Below are positions 1-5,445 of a stretch of 6,104 nucleotides of DNA, piece by piece. The DNA lies in the NCBI GenBank assembly GCA_963977845.1, contig CAXBPZ010000038.1, positions 1-6,104 on the forward strand, given 5' to 3'. A model generated the notes under the pieces. That model was not told the DNA's origin. It saw nothing but the letters and a program-made list of their open reading frames with translations, and searched no databases. How positions within the stretch are numbered: the first letter of the stretch is position 1; every line of letters begins with the position of its first letter. A program made the translations under genes and the position numbers. This stretch comes from Methylopumilus sp003533095. Lineage in GTDB: Bacteria > Pseudomonadota > Gammaproteobacteria > Burkholderiales > Methylophilaceae.

Positions 1-119
1 GGTTTTCTTTTAGCTGCTGGTTTTTTCTTAGCTGCTGGTTTTTTCTTAGCTGCTGGTTTTTTCTTAGCAGCTGGTTTTTTCTTAGCTGCTGGTTTTTTCT
101 TAGCAGCTGGTTTTTTCTT
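1..119 (-). repeat. 18-bp in-frame tandem repeat encoding KKKPAA
   Basis: Six uninterrupted 18-bp units start at 12, 30, 48, 66, 84 and 102. They differ only by a synonymous GCA/GCT wobble in one Ala codon. A partial, diverged seventh unit occupies 1-11. Each unit holds an A6 run (coding strand), so both unit-number slippage (in frame) and homopolymer slippage (frameshifting) are possible. The array continues past the window edge, so its true copy number cannot be read here. Confidence 0.95.
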
Positions 120-224
120 AGCGCTAACTGAGGTTGAAGGTTTTGAAATTGTTGCTGGAAGTGTGCTATTAGTTTCTGCTGGTTTTGAAGAACCAAAAAT
201 TGCTGAAATTAATTTTTTGATCAT
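1..224 (-). CDS. Histone H1-like Lys/Pro/Ala-repeat protein, 5' part only
   Basis: The frame opens at an ATG (complement of 222-224) and runs off the left edge, so only about 74 N-terminal residues are visible. The first 35 residues begin MIKKLISAIFGSSKPAE and continue as a Ser/Thr/Pro-rich, low-complexity stretch. Then come six perfect KKKPAA units and the start of a seventh with an Arg substitution (KRKP). Lysine-rich PAAKK repeats are typical of bacterial histone-H1-like / AlgP-like nucleoid proteins, common in Betaproteobacteria and Pseudomonas; they are thought to bind DNA non-specifically through their charge. The role here is inferred from composition only. The start is supported by a GGAG ribosome-binding site (complement of 234-237) 9 nt upstream and by a good promoter at 279-307. 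It lies downstream of pyrC' on the same strand but appears to have its own promoter. The C-terminus and total repeat number are unknown. Confidence 0.75.
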   Translation of the reverse strand, partial: MIKKLISAIFGSSKPAETNSTLPATISKPSTSVSAKKKPAAKKKPAAKKKPAAKKKPAAKKKPAAKKKPAAKRK

Positions 225-278
225 TTAAAAAGACTCCAAAGAATAAAAAAAATTTTTTTTACTGCAAATGCAAGTGTA

Positions 279-307
279 AATATGGACTTGTTTTTAAAGC
301 TAGTCAA
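279..307 (-). promoter_or_regulatory. Sigma70-type promoter of the histone H1-like gene
   Basis: On the minus strand a -35 box TTGACT (complement of 302-307, 5 of 6 to consensus) is followed by a 17-bp spacer and a -10 box CATATT (complement of 279-284, 4 of 6). Initiation would fall near 272, giving a leader of roughly 48 nt. That leader contains an A8T8 tract (245-260) and the GGAG at 234-237. This makes the gene an independent unit, although read-through from pyrC' is not excluded because no convincing intrinsic terminator lies between them. Confidence 0.65.
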
Positions 308-379
308 GTTTTTATTGCAATTATTTTGATATTATTTTTAATGATAAATTTATCGTATTTATTTAGTTTTTTAAAATTG

Positions 380-1657
380 CTAGTGACCAATAAATACAAT
401 ATTGCCATTAAAAATAGTACTTAATACTTTTCCGGTTAAATTTTGGTTCAAAAATGGTGTATTTTTACCTTCACTGATTAAAGTTTTTGAATTTATTTCC
501 CATGAGTAATCAGGATCAAAAATACAAATATCAGCTTCCGAGTTTATTGAGAGATTTCCTTTATTAATTTCTAGAATTTTTGAAGGTTGATAAGTTATTT
601 TGCTAACGAGTAAGCTTAAATCTATTTTATGTTCATCTGAAAGCTTGAAAATAAGGGGCATGAGAAGCTCTGCGCTTGATGCGCCATATTCTGATTCGGC
701 GAAAGGTTTTAATTTATTATCTTCATTTACAGGGGAGTGATCTGAACATATTGCATCAATTGTGCCATCAATAATCGACTCGATAATCTTTACTCGATCT
801 GATTCTTTTCTTAAAGGAGGTTTTAAAAAACAGTTTGTATTAAAAAAGCCAATATCATTTTCCGTAAGAAAAATTTGGTGAATAGAAACGTCACAAGTTA
901 CATTGACACCATTTTTTTTAGCTATTTTTATTAAATTTAATCCTTCAGCTGTTGATATTTTATTTAAATGGACTTTTGTTTTAGTTAAGTTTGCTATTTC
1001 CAATATTTTATTAATAGCAGTGGTTTCACTAATACTTTGAATGCCTTTTAATCCAAGTCGAGTTGAAATTTCACCCGCATTTATAATTCCTTTTTCAGAT
1101 AAATAAGCATCTTCAGCCCTTAAAAAAGCTTTGAGATCAAATGTTGAAAGATATTGAAATGACCTATAGAGAACCTCTGTATCTTGGATAGGTTTTTCCG
1201 CTTGAGAAAATCCAATACAACCTGATTCATATAAATCATTTATTTCAGTTAATAATTTTCCATTTAATTTTTGAGTAAGTGCACCAAGAGGGAACACGTT
1301 GCCTAATTTGAGTGCTTCAGATTTATTCTTTAGCATTTTAACAAGGCCAGGCTCATCAAGAATAGGGGTGGTATCTGGAGGGCATACCATACCAGTAATT
1401 CCACCAGCATTTGCCGCTTTCATTTCACTTTCTAATGTCGATTTGTATTGATTGCCAGGCTCCCTTAAATTTAATTGAAGATCTATGATGCCTGGCATGA
1501 CTATTTTTTTTGAAGCATCAATAATCTGCTTTGCTTTTTTTGGATCTATATTTTTATTTAACTCAGCAATTTTTCCATTCGCGATCAAGACATCTAAATT
1601 GGTATCAATATTATTTTTTGGATCAATTACCCGACCATTTTTAATTAAAATGTTCAT
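380..1657 (-). CDS. pyrC': Dihydroorotase-like protein PyrC' (probably catalytically inactive)
   Basis: This 425-residue protein has the class I dihydroorotase amidohydrolase fold: a pre-barrel strand with NGRVIDP near residues 7-13, PGIID at 55-59, LREPG at 64-68, the GGITGMVCPPDT segment at 85-96, SDHSP at 305-309 and a C-terminal composite domain. Most catalytic metal ligands are gone. The HxH after the first barrel strand is Q61/N63, the FSDDG ligand motif is FSQAE (150-154), and the His of the HVST motif is Lys233 (KIST). Only the His260 and Asp306 positions remain. It therefore resembles the inactive PyrC'/PyrX of Pseudomonas and relatives, which acts as a structural subunit of the PyrB aspartate transcarbamoylase complex. 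It is the last gene of the ruvX-pyrR-pyrB-pyrC' cluster; its ATG overlaps the pyrB stop by one base (TGATG), suggesting translational coupling. A separate active dihydroorotase is expected elsewhere. Confidence 0.9.
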   Translation of the reverse strand: MNILIKNGRVIDPKNNIDTNLDVLIANGKIAELNKNIDPKKAKQIIDASKKIVMPGIIDLQLNLREPGNQYKSTLESEMKAANAGGITGMVCPPDTTPILDEPGLVKMLKNKSEALKLGNVFPLGALTQKLNGKLLTEINDLYESGCIGFSQAEKPIQDTEVLYRSFQYLSTFDLKAFLRAEDAYLSEKGIINAGEISTRLGLKGIQSISETTAINKILEIANLTKTKVHLNKISTAEGLNLIKIAKKNGVNVTCDVSIHQIFLTENDIGFFNTNCFLKPPLRKESDRVKIIESIIDGTIDAICSDHSPVNEDNKLKPFAESEYGASSAELLMPLIFKLSDEHKIDLSLLVSKITYQPSKILEINKGNLSINSEADICIFDPDYSWEINSKTLISEGKNTPFLNQNLTGKVLSTIFNGNIVFIGH

Positions 1658-2607
1658 CAGTGTTGTCCCGCTAAAATTGCCATCACAGCCATTCTCACCG
1701 CAATTCCAAAAGTGACTTGTGGGAGGATTACGGATTGCTCGCTATCTGCAACTGCTGAATCTATTTCTACACCTCTATTCATAGGGCCCGGGTGCATAAC
1801 TATTGCATCTTTTTTTGCTAAGTTCAGTCGCGTTTGATTTAATCCGTACGTTTTAAAATATTCTTCTTGGGAAGGAAGCATGACTCCATCCATTCTCTCA
1901 TTTTGAATCCTTAACATCATGATGACATCTACATCATTAAGCCCTTTGTCGATATCATAAAATACATGTACGCCTAATTTTTCAATCTCATAAGGAAGCA
2001 ATGTTTTAGGAGCAATTACTCTAATTTCAGGAACGCCAAGTATATTTAATGCATGAATGTTGGATCGAGCAACTCTGGAATGCAAAATATCACCCACAAT
2101 AGCTACTTTTAGCTTATTAAAGTGAGTTTTATATTTTCTGATAGTAAAAGCATCCAAAAGCCCCTGGGTAGGATGAGAGTGATTTCCATCACCTGCATTA
2201 ATAATATGGATATGCGGCTTCACATGTGATGCAATAAAATGAGCTGCGCCCGATGATGAATGTCTTACAACAAAAATATCTGCATTCATGGCAATTAAAT
2301 TATTTATCGTATCTAAGATGGTTTCACCTTTAGATTGAGATGAGGTGGCTACATTTAAATTAATGACATCAGCAGAAAGTCTTTTCGCGGCAATTTCGAA
2401 AGTTGTTCTTGTTCTTGTGCTGTTTTCAAAGAAAATATTACATACTGTTTTTCCTCTTAATATAGGCACTTTTTTAACATCTCTCTCACCAATCTTTAAA
2501 AATGATTCTGCCGTATCCAATATATGAATAATTTTTTCTTTAGATAAACCTTCAATAGATAAAAGATGGTTTAAATTACCTTTGGTATTCAGCTGTGGAT
2601 TAAACAT
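1657..2607 (-). CDS. pyrB: Aspartate carbamoyltransferase catalytic subunit
   Basis: PyrB condenses carbamoyl phosphate with aspartate to N-carbamoyl-L-aspartate, the committed step of cytosolic de novo pyrimidine synthesis. The 316-residue length is normal for the family. All signature segments are present: FFENSTRTRTTFE at 59-71 (carbamoyl phosphate loop), SQSKGE at 90-95 with the active-site Lys93, HPTQ at 145-148, a VGD...HSRVARS segment at 171-182, LRIQNER at 232-238 (aspartate loop), and HPGPMNRG at 272-279. The start is well supported: an AAAGGAGT ribosome-binding site lies just upstream within the last codons of pyrR, and the first codons overlap the pyrR end by 8 nt. No pyrI regulatory subunit is present. 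With the pseudo-dihydroorotase next door, this suggests a Pseudomonas-type PyrB/PyrC' holoenzyme (inference). Confidence 0.97.
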   Translation of the reverse strand: MFNPQLNTKGNLNHLLSIEGLSKEKIIHILDTAESFLKIGERDVKKVPILRGKTVCNIFFENSTRTRTTFEIAAKRLSADVINLNVATSSQSKGETILDTINNLIAMNADIFVVRHSSSGAAHFIASHVKPHIHIINAGDGNHSHPTQGLLDAFTIRKYKTHFNKLKVAIVGDILHSRVARSNIHALNILGVPEIRVIAPKTLLPYEIEKLGVHVFYDIDKGLNDVDVIMMLRIQNERMDGVMLPSQEEYFKTYGLNQTRLNLAKKDAIVMHPGPMNRGVEIDSAVADSEQSVILPQVTFGIAVRMAVMAILAGQH

Positions 2608-3100
2608 TAGACTCCTTTAACTGAAAGATAAATTTTTCATCTTCATCTAATCCAAGTTCTAAATGCTGATTTTTATTTAGACTAATTTTTTCAATACAAA
2701 TATGAGGGGCAATTGGAAGTTCTTGCTCATTACGATCCACTAAAACAGCTAATGTAATTTTTGCAGGTCTTCCATAATCAAAAATTTCATTCATAGCAGC
2801 GCGAACAGTTCTGCCAGTAGAAAATACATCATCAATCAAAATAATATGCTTATCATTAATTTCTGTATCAATTTTTGATGGCTTATTTTTAATTTTTAAA
2901 CCGCGACTTGAAAAATCATCCCTGTAGAACGATGCATCAATTGAACCTGTTGCAACAGTATTTTTTAAATCAGGCAAAATCTTTTGGAGAATAAGTTCTC
3001 CGCCACGCTGAACCCCAATCAAAACAGTCTTGGTATCAATTATTTGATTAATTTCATTTTTTAATTTTTCTACGAGCTTTTCTGCGTTAGGTAGAGTCAT
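2600..3100 (-). CDS. pyrR: PyrR: uracil phosphoribosyltransferase / pyr regulator family
   Basis: This 166-residue type I phosphoribosyltransferase carries the PRPP-binding signature IILIDDVFSTGRT at 86-98. The PyrR-specific context follows: VRAAMNEIFDYGRPAKITLAVLVDR in two blocks across 99-123, then QELPI at 126-130. An RGGE substrate segment lies at 32-35. In Bacillus, PyrR binds pyr leader RNA and controls attenuation, and it also makes UMP from uracil and PRPP. Gram-negative members are common, but RNA regulation is less established for them. The gene begins 7 nt after the ruvX stop, with no clear ribosome-binding site, and overlaps pyrB by 8 nt. I see no Bacillus-type PyrR RNA-binding motif in the leader upstream of ruvX, so family and UPRT potential are firm while the regulatory role is not. 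Confidence 0.93.
   Translation of the reverse strand: MTLPNAEKLVEKLKNEINQIIDTKTVLIGVQRGGELILQKILPDLKNTVATGSIDASFYRDDFSSRGLKIKNKPSKIDTEINDKHIILIDDVFSTGRTVRAAMNEIFDYGRPAKITLAVLVDRNEQELPIAPHICIEKISLNKNQHLELGLDEDEKFIFQLKESNV
2611..2618 (-). promoter_or_regulatory. Strong ribosome-binding site of pyrB inside pyrR
   Basis: The minus strand reads AAAGGAGT, 3 nt before the pyrB ATG at 2607 (4 nt when counted from the AGGAG core). It lies in the final codons (Lys-Glu-Ser) of pyrR. It fixes the pyrB start and is the strongest Shine-Dalgarno in the pyr cluster. The junctions before pyrR and pyrC' have no comparable site and probably rely on coupling. Confidence 0.8.
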
Positions 3101-3107
3101 TTTTTAG

Positions 3108-3560
3108 TTAAATTTGATCAAGATAAGATTGTAAAATAATTTTTGCAGCTATTTGATCAATTAAAAGCTTCTTTTTCTTTAAATCAATTTTTTTATCTTT
3201 AATTTCATGACTGGCTTCAATCGAAGTGTAGCGTTCATCAATGAGATGAGTTGGCAAGGAATATTTTTGCTCTAGCTGTTTAGCGAATTTTTTAGACAGA
3301 TTTGTGATTCTATGTTCAGAGCCATCTACATTAAATGGAACACCAACGACGATAGAGACGGGTTGCCATTCTTCTATAATTTTTTGTATTAATTCAAATT
3401 TTTGATTATTTGATAAAGAGTCTATCGTGGTTAAAGCGCGAGCTGTCTTAGATATATTGTTTCCAACTGCAATACCTATGCGCTTTTGTCCAAAATCAAA
3501 TCCAAGGACATTACCTTCTTTTTGTTTGCCAGATTGATAATGATTTTCCTTAATCAACAT
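3108..3560 (-). CDS. ruvX: RuvX/YqgF-family Holliday-junction resolvase-like nuclease
   Basis: This 150-residue protein has an RNase H-like fold and belongs to the YqgF family, implicated in pre-16S rRNA 5'-end processing and annotated as a putative Holliday junction resolvase. The acidic active-site positions are present: Asp22 in LGFDFGQKRIGIAVG (19-33), VVGVPFNVDGSE at 71-82, Glu109 in IDERYTS (107-113), and Asp135 in DQIAA (135-139). The sequence looks intact. The N-terminal 17 residues before the first strand are charged and poorly conserved, so the start could be slightly off; the ATG used is the first available after the intergenic region. It is the promoter-proximal gene of the pyr cluster and lies 7 nt before pyrR. 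The ruvX-pyrR-pyrB linkage is a familiar proteobacterial arrangement, although the commonly adjacent yqgE is not seen here. Confidence 0.93.
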   Translation of the reverse strand: MLIKENHYQSGKQKEGNVLGFDFGQKRIGIAVGNNISKTARALTTIDSLSNNQKFELIQKIIEEWQPVSIVVGVPFNVDGSEHRITNLSKKFAKQLEQKYSLPTHLIDERYTSIEASHEIKDKKIDLKKKKLLIDQIAAKIILQSYLDQI

Positions 3561-3573
3561 GGCAATTTTTTTG

Positions 3574-3593
3574 GCTTAATTTTAAATTTAAGC
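3574..3593. promoter_or_regulatory. 20-bp palindrome just upstream of ruvX
   Basis: GCTTAA and TTAAGC arms enclose an AT-only core in which three further base pairs match around one mismatched pair. It is centred about 23 bp before the ruvX start. On the minus strand it contains TAAAAT (complement of 3579-3584), a possible -10 element without a recognisable -35. It could be an operator or promoter overlap for the ruvX-pyr operon, or chance in AT-rich DNA. Confidence 0.3.
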
Positions 3594-3614
3594 TAATGTG
3601 GGTAGTTTTTTTCG

Positions 3615-3641
3615 AAAAAAAAACTGACTGGAAGTCAGTTT
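3615..3641 (-). terminator. Intrinsic terminator after ribBA / before ruvX
   Basis: On the minus strand a perfect 9-bp stem (AAACTGACT pairing with AGTCAGTTT, arms 3633-3641 and 3621-3629) closes a 3-nt TCC loop. It runs directly into a T9 tract (complement of 3615-3623, sharing three bases with the stem). This is a textbook rho-independent terminator. Its start lies 77 nt past the ribBA stop. It most simply ends the ribE-ribBA transcript, but it also sits 54 nt before the ruvX ATG, where a leader attenuator would lie. Confidence 0.88.
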
Positions 3642-3688
3642 GACAGTGCGCTTTAAAATTATTTTTTATATAATTTTTCAATAACATA

Positions 3689-3697
3689 ATTCTAGCA
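3689..3697 (-). promoter_or_regulatory. Candidate extended -10 promoter upstream of the terminator
   Basis: The minus strand reads TGCTAGAAT (complement of 3689-3697). This is an extended -10 (TGn plus TAGAAT, 5 of 6 to TATAAT), 21 nt past the ribBA stop. No good -35 is seen at 16-18 bp. If active, transcription would begin near 3682 and pass through the hairpin at 3615-3641 before ruvX, forming an attenuated leader. The evidence is a short motif in AT-rich DNA, so it is weak. Confidence 0.3.
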
Positions 3698-3717
3698 TAA
3701 TTTATTAATGATACATA

Positions 3718-4800
3718 TCAATTTTCTATGTATCCTGTAATTTCGAGGCCAAAACCTATCATGCTTGGCATTTTTCTTGGAGTAGATAGAAGTTTCATTT
3801 TTTTAACTCCTAAATCTATTAATATCTGAGAGCCAATTCCGTAATTCCTTAAATCATTATTACTTTTTAACGGCGTAGTATTTTCTGTTTTCAAGATACC
3901 TAAAAGATCGCTTGTATTTGTATTGTGATTAATAAAAATCAAGACGCCCCCATCTTCACTTATTTTTTTAATAGCTTTTAATGCATTCCATGAATGTTTT
4001 TTATCTTCCATATCCAAAAGGTCTATGACTGATAAAGGCTCATGAACTCTGACAATAGTTTCCTTATCTTTTTGAATTTCACCTTTTACAAGCGCAATGT
4101 GACTTTCTTCTAAAATCTTATCTTTATATAAAATTAATCTCATTTCACCATAAGGGGTTAAGATATTTTTTTCTATTAATTTTTCAATTAACTTCTCATT
4201 TTTTCTTCGATATTCAATAAGATCTGCAATCGTTCCAATCTTAATATTATGCTGCTTAGAGAATTTAATTAAATCTGGAAGTCTTGCCATGTTTCCATCT
4301 TCATTAAGAATTTCACATATTACCGATGCCGGTTCTAAGCCTGAAAGATCAGCTAGATCGCAGCCTGCTTCAGTATGTCCAGCCCTCACAAGCACACCAC
4401 CTTTTTTAGATATCAAAGGGAATATATGACCTGGTCTTACAATACTTTTTGAAGTAGCTTTTTTATGGATAGCAGCCTTGATTGTAGTAGCTCTATCATT
4501 GGCTGAGATCCCTGTGGTGACACCCTGAGCTGCCTCAATAGATACGGTGAAATTAGTCCCTAAGCGTGTTTCGTTTTCTTGGACCATTAAGGGTAATTCG
4601 AGCATCTTGCACTTTTCTTCAGTTAGCGTGAGACAAATAAGGCCGCGTCCGAATTTAGACATAAAGTTAATATGGTCTGCATTTGCAAATTCTGCAGCAA
4701 GAACGAGATCCCCTTCATTTTCTCTATTTTCCTCATCCACAAGGATAACCATTTTGCCTTGTTTAATGTCTTCAATAATTTCAACTATTGGACGAATCAT
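3718..4800 (-). CDS. ribBA: RibBA: DHBP synthase with degenerate GTP cyclohydrolase II domain
   Basis: The N-terminal half (about 1-200) is an intact 3,4-dihydroxy-2-butanone 4-phosphate synthase, which converts ribulose 5-phosphate into the four-carbon riboflavin precursor. It has DEENRENEGDL at 22-32, RPGHIFPL at 122-129 and GHTEAGCDLADLSGLEP at 141-157. The C-terminal half (about 203-360) aligns by eye with GTP cyclohydrolase II through RVH (251-253) and RNYGIGSQILIDLGVKKMKLLS (318-339). It lacks the three zinc cysteines: the segment after RVH reads EPLSVIDLLDMEDKKHS instead of the usual SECLTGD...CDCG. The QEGRG loop is also replaced, by NHNTNTSDL (291-299). This half is therefore probably not a cyclohydrolase, as in the RibBX-type hybrids described in other proteobacteria. 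The start overlaps the ribE stop in an ATGA, implying coupled translation, and a strong terminator follows. Confidence 0.95.
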   Translation of the reverse strand: MIRPIVEIIEDIKQGKMVILVDEENRENEGDLVLAAEFANADHINFMSKFGRGLICLTLTEEKCKMLELPLMVQENETRLGTNFTVSIEAAQGVTTGISANDRATTIKAAIHKKATSKSIVRPGHIFPLISKKGGVLVRAGHTEAGCDLADLSGLEPASVICEILNEDGNMARLPDLIKFSKQHNIKIGTIADLIEYRRKNEKLIEKLIEKNILTPYGEMRLILYKDKILEESHIALVKGEIQKDKETIVRVHEPLSVIDLLDMEDKKHSWNALKAIKKISEDGGVLIFINHNTNTSDLLGILKTENTTPLKSNNDLRNYGIGSQILIDLGVKKMKLLSTPRKMPSMIGFGLEITGYIEN

Positions 4801-5396
4801 TTGTTCTTTATTTTTCTTTTAAGTATGTTATCTAGATATCTTGCAATTAAATCTATTTCAATATTGATTTCACTTCCCTTGATTAAATTTCCCAAGTTAG
4901 TTTCTTTTAAAGTATAAGGAATAATATTAACTTTGAATCTATCGTTCTTAATTGAATTTACTGTAAGGCTAACCCCATTGATTGCAATAGATCCTTTTAC
5001 GGCGATAAATTTAAGTAGGTTTTTAGGGGGCTTTATTTCAAGAATCCAACATTGGCTATTGGTTTTAATGCTGGCAATTTTACCTATACCATCAATATGG
5101 CCTGTTACAAAATGACCGCCTACTTTCCCATTATATGAAAGTGAACTCTCTAGATTCACCAGAGATTTTTCTGTAAAAGCTATAGTTCTATTTAATGTTT
5201 CTTCGGATACATGAAATGTAAGTTGATTTTTTTGTTTTTTTTGGATGGTAAGACATACTCCATTTATCGATATGCTGTCACCTAGGCTGCTTGCCTTTAT
5301 TTGATTTGGCTTGTACTCAATAGTAATGCGGGCATCTTTTTTCAAAGATTCAATTTTTTTTATTAAGCCAATGGATTGAATAATGCCTGTGAACAT
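4797..5396 (-). CDS. ribE: Riboflavin synthase alpha chain
   Basis: Riboflavin synthase dismutates two 6,7-dimethyl-8-ribityllumazine molecules to riboflavin, the last step of the pathway. The 199-residue protein shows the family's internal duplication: GDSISINGVCLTI at 39-51 in the first lumazine-binding domain and GSIAINGVSLTV at 135-146 in the second. The start MFTGIIQ is the near-invariant N-terminus of the family, which fixes the ATG at 5396. HFVTGHIDG at 95-103 opens the second domain, and DLIARYL at 182-188 is the usual C-terminal element. It is the first gene of the ribE-ribBA unit and overlaps ribBA by 4 nt. It is divergent from the lolC-type gene. No FMN riboswitch can fit in the 49-bp gap upstream. 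The symbol ribE follows the usage for the alpha chain (ribC in E. coli naming). Confidence 0.96.
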   Translation of the reverse strand: MFTGIIQSIGLIKKIESLKKDARITIEYKPNQIKASSLGDSISINGVCLTIQKKQKNQLTFHVSEETLNRTIAFTEKSLVNLESSLSYNGKVGGHFVTGHIDGIGKIASIKTNSQCWILEIKPPKNLLKFIAVKGSIAINGVSLTVNSIKNDRFKVNIIPYTLKETNLGNLIKGSEINIEIDLIARYLDNILKRKIKNK

Positions 5397-5402
5397 AAGG
5401 TG

Positions 5403-5438
5403 ATTTTATCAGATTAGAATGTATAACCCTGATAAAAT
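5403..5438. promoter_or_regulatory. Mirrored divergent extended -10 promoters for ribE and lolC
   Basis: A perfect 10-bp inverted repeat (ATTTTATCAG at 5403-5412, CTGATAAAAT at 5429-5438, 16-nt spacer) fills most of the 49-bp gap between the ribE and lolC starts. Each arm, read outward, is an extended -10 element (TGATAAAAT: TGn plus TAAAAT, 5 of 6). The boxes end 6 nt before the ribE ATG and 7 nt before the lolC ATG, so initiation would fall on or next to the start codons and give leaderless mRNAs. Neither gene has a clear Shine-Dalgarno, which agrees. No good -35 boxes are seen. The repeat could instead be an operator for a dimeric regulator. Confidence 0.5.
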
Positions 5439-5445
5439 AAAGCAA

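Noticed and set aside
1..119. Regular repeat spacing resembling a CRISPR or satellite array
   Set aside because: The units are contiguous 18-mers without spacers and are in frame with a continuous coding sequence, so this is a protein-coding tandem repeat.
343..354. 12-bp palindrome GATAAATTTATC as a terminator of the pyr operon
   Set aside because: The stem is only about 4 AT-rich base pairs once a loop is allowed, with no T tract. It is too weak to call; chance is likely in this AT-rich gap.
3655..3677. 8-bp inverted repeat AAAATTAT / ATAATTTT with a 7-nt loop downstream of ribBA
   Set aside because: It is composed entirely of A and T, so the hairpin would be weak and the pattern is expected by chance. 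The GC-containing hairpin at 3615-3641 is the credible terminator.
4547..5115. Plus-strand open frames opposite ribE and ribBA, and similar ones at 1485-1715 and 2345-2527
   Set aside because: They are antisense to clearly conserved genes, have no family resemblance or ribosome-binding site, and arise from the codon pattern of the opposite strand.
380..5396. Search for an undescribed defence, mobile or biosynthetic system
   Set aside because: All complete genes are recognisable core pyrimidine, riboflavin or housekeeping genes. No insertion sequence, attachment site, tRNA, CRISPR or foreign-looking gene is visible.
5419..5445. Alternative upstream ATG for the lolC-like gene, in frame (MYNPDKIKQ extension)
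   Set aside because: It would leave only 22 bp to ribE, has no good ribosome-binding site at proper spacing, and would put the extended -10 element inside the coding region. Homology to LolC-type proteins begins after the second ATG.
5397..5445. FMN riboswitch upstream of the riboflavin genes
   Set aside because: The 49-bp gap is too short for this aptamer, and none of its conserved segments appear here or in the 157-bp gap before ruvX.
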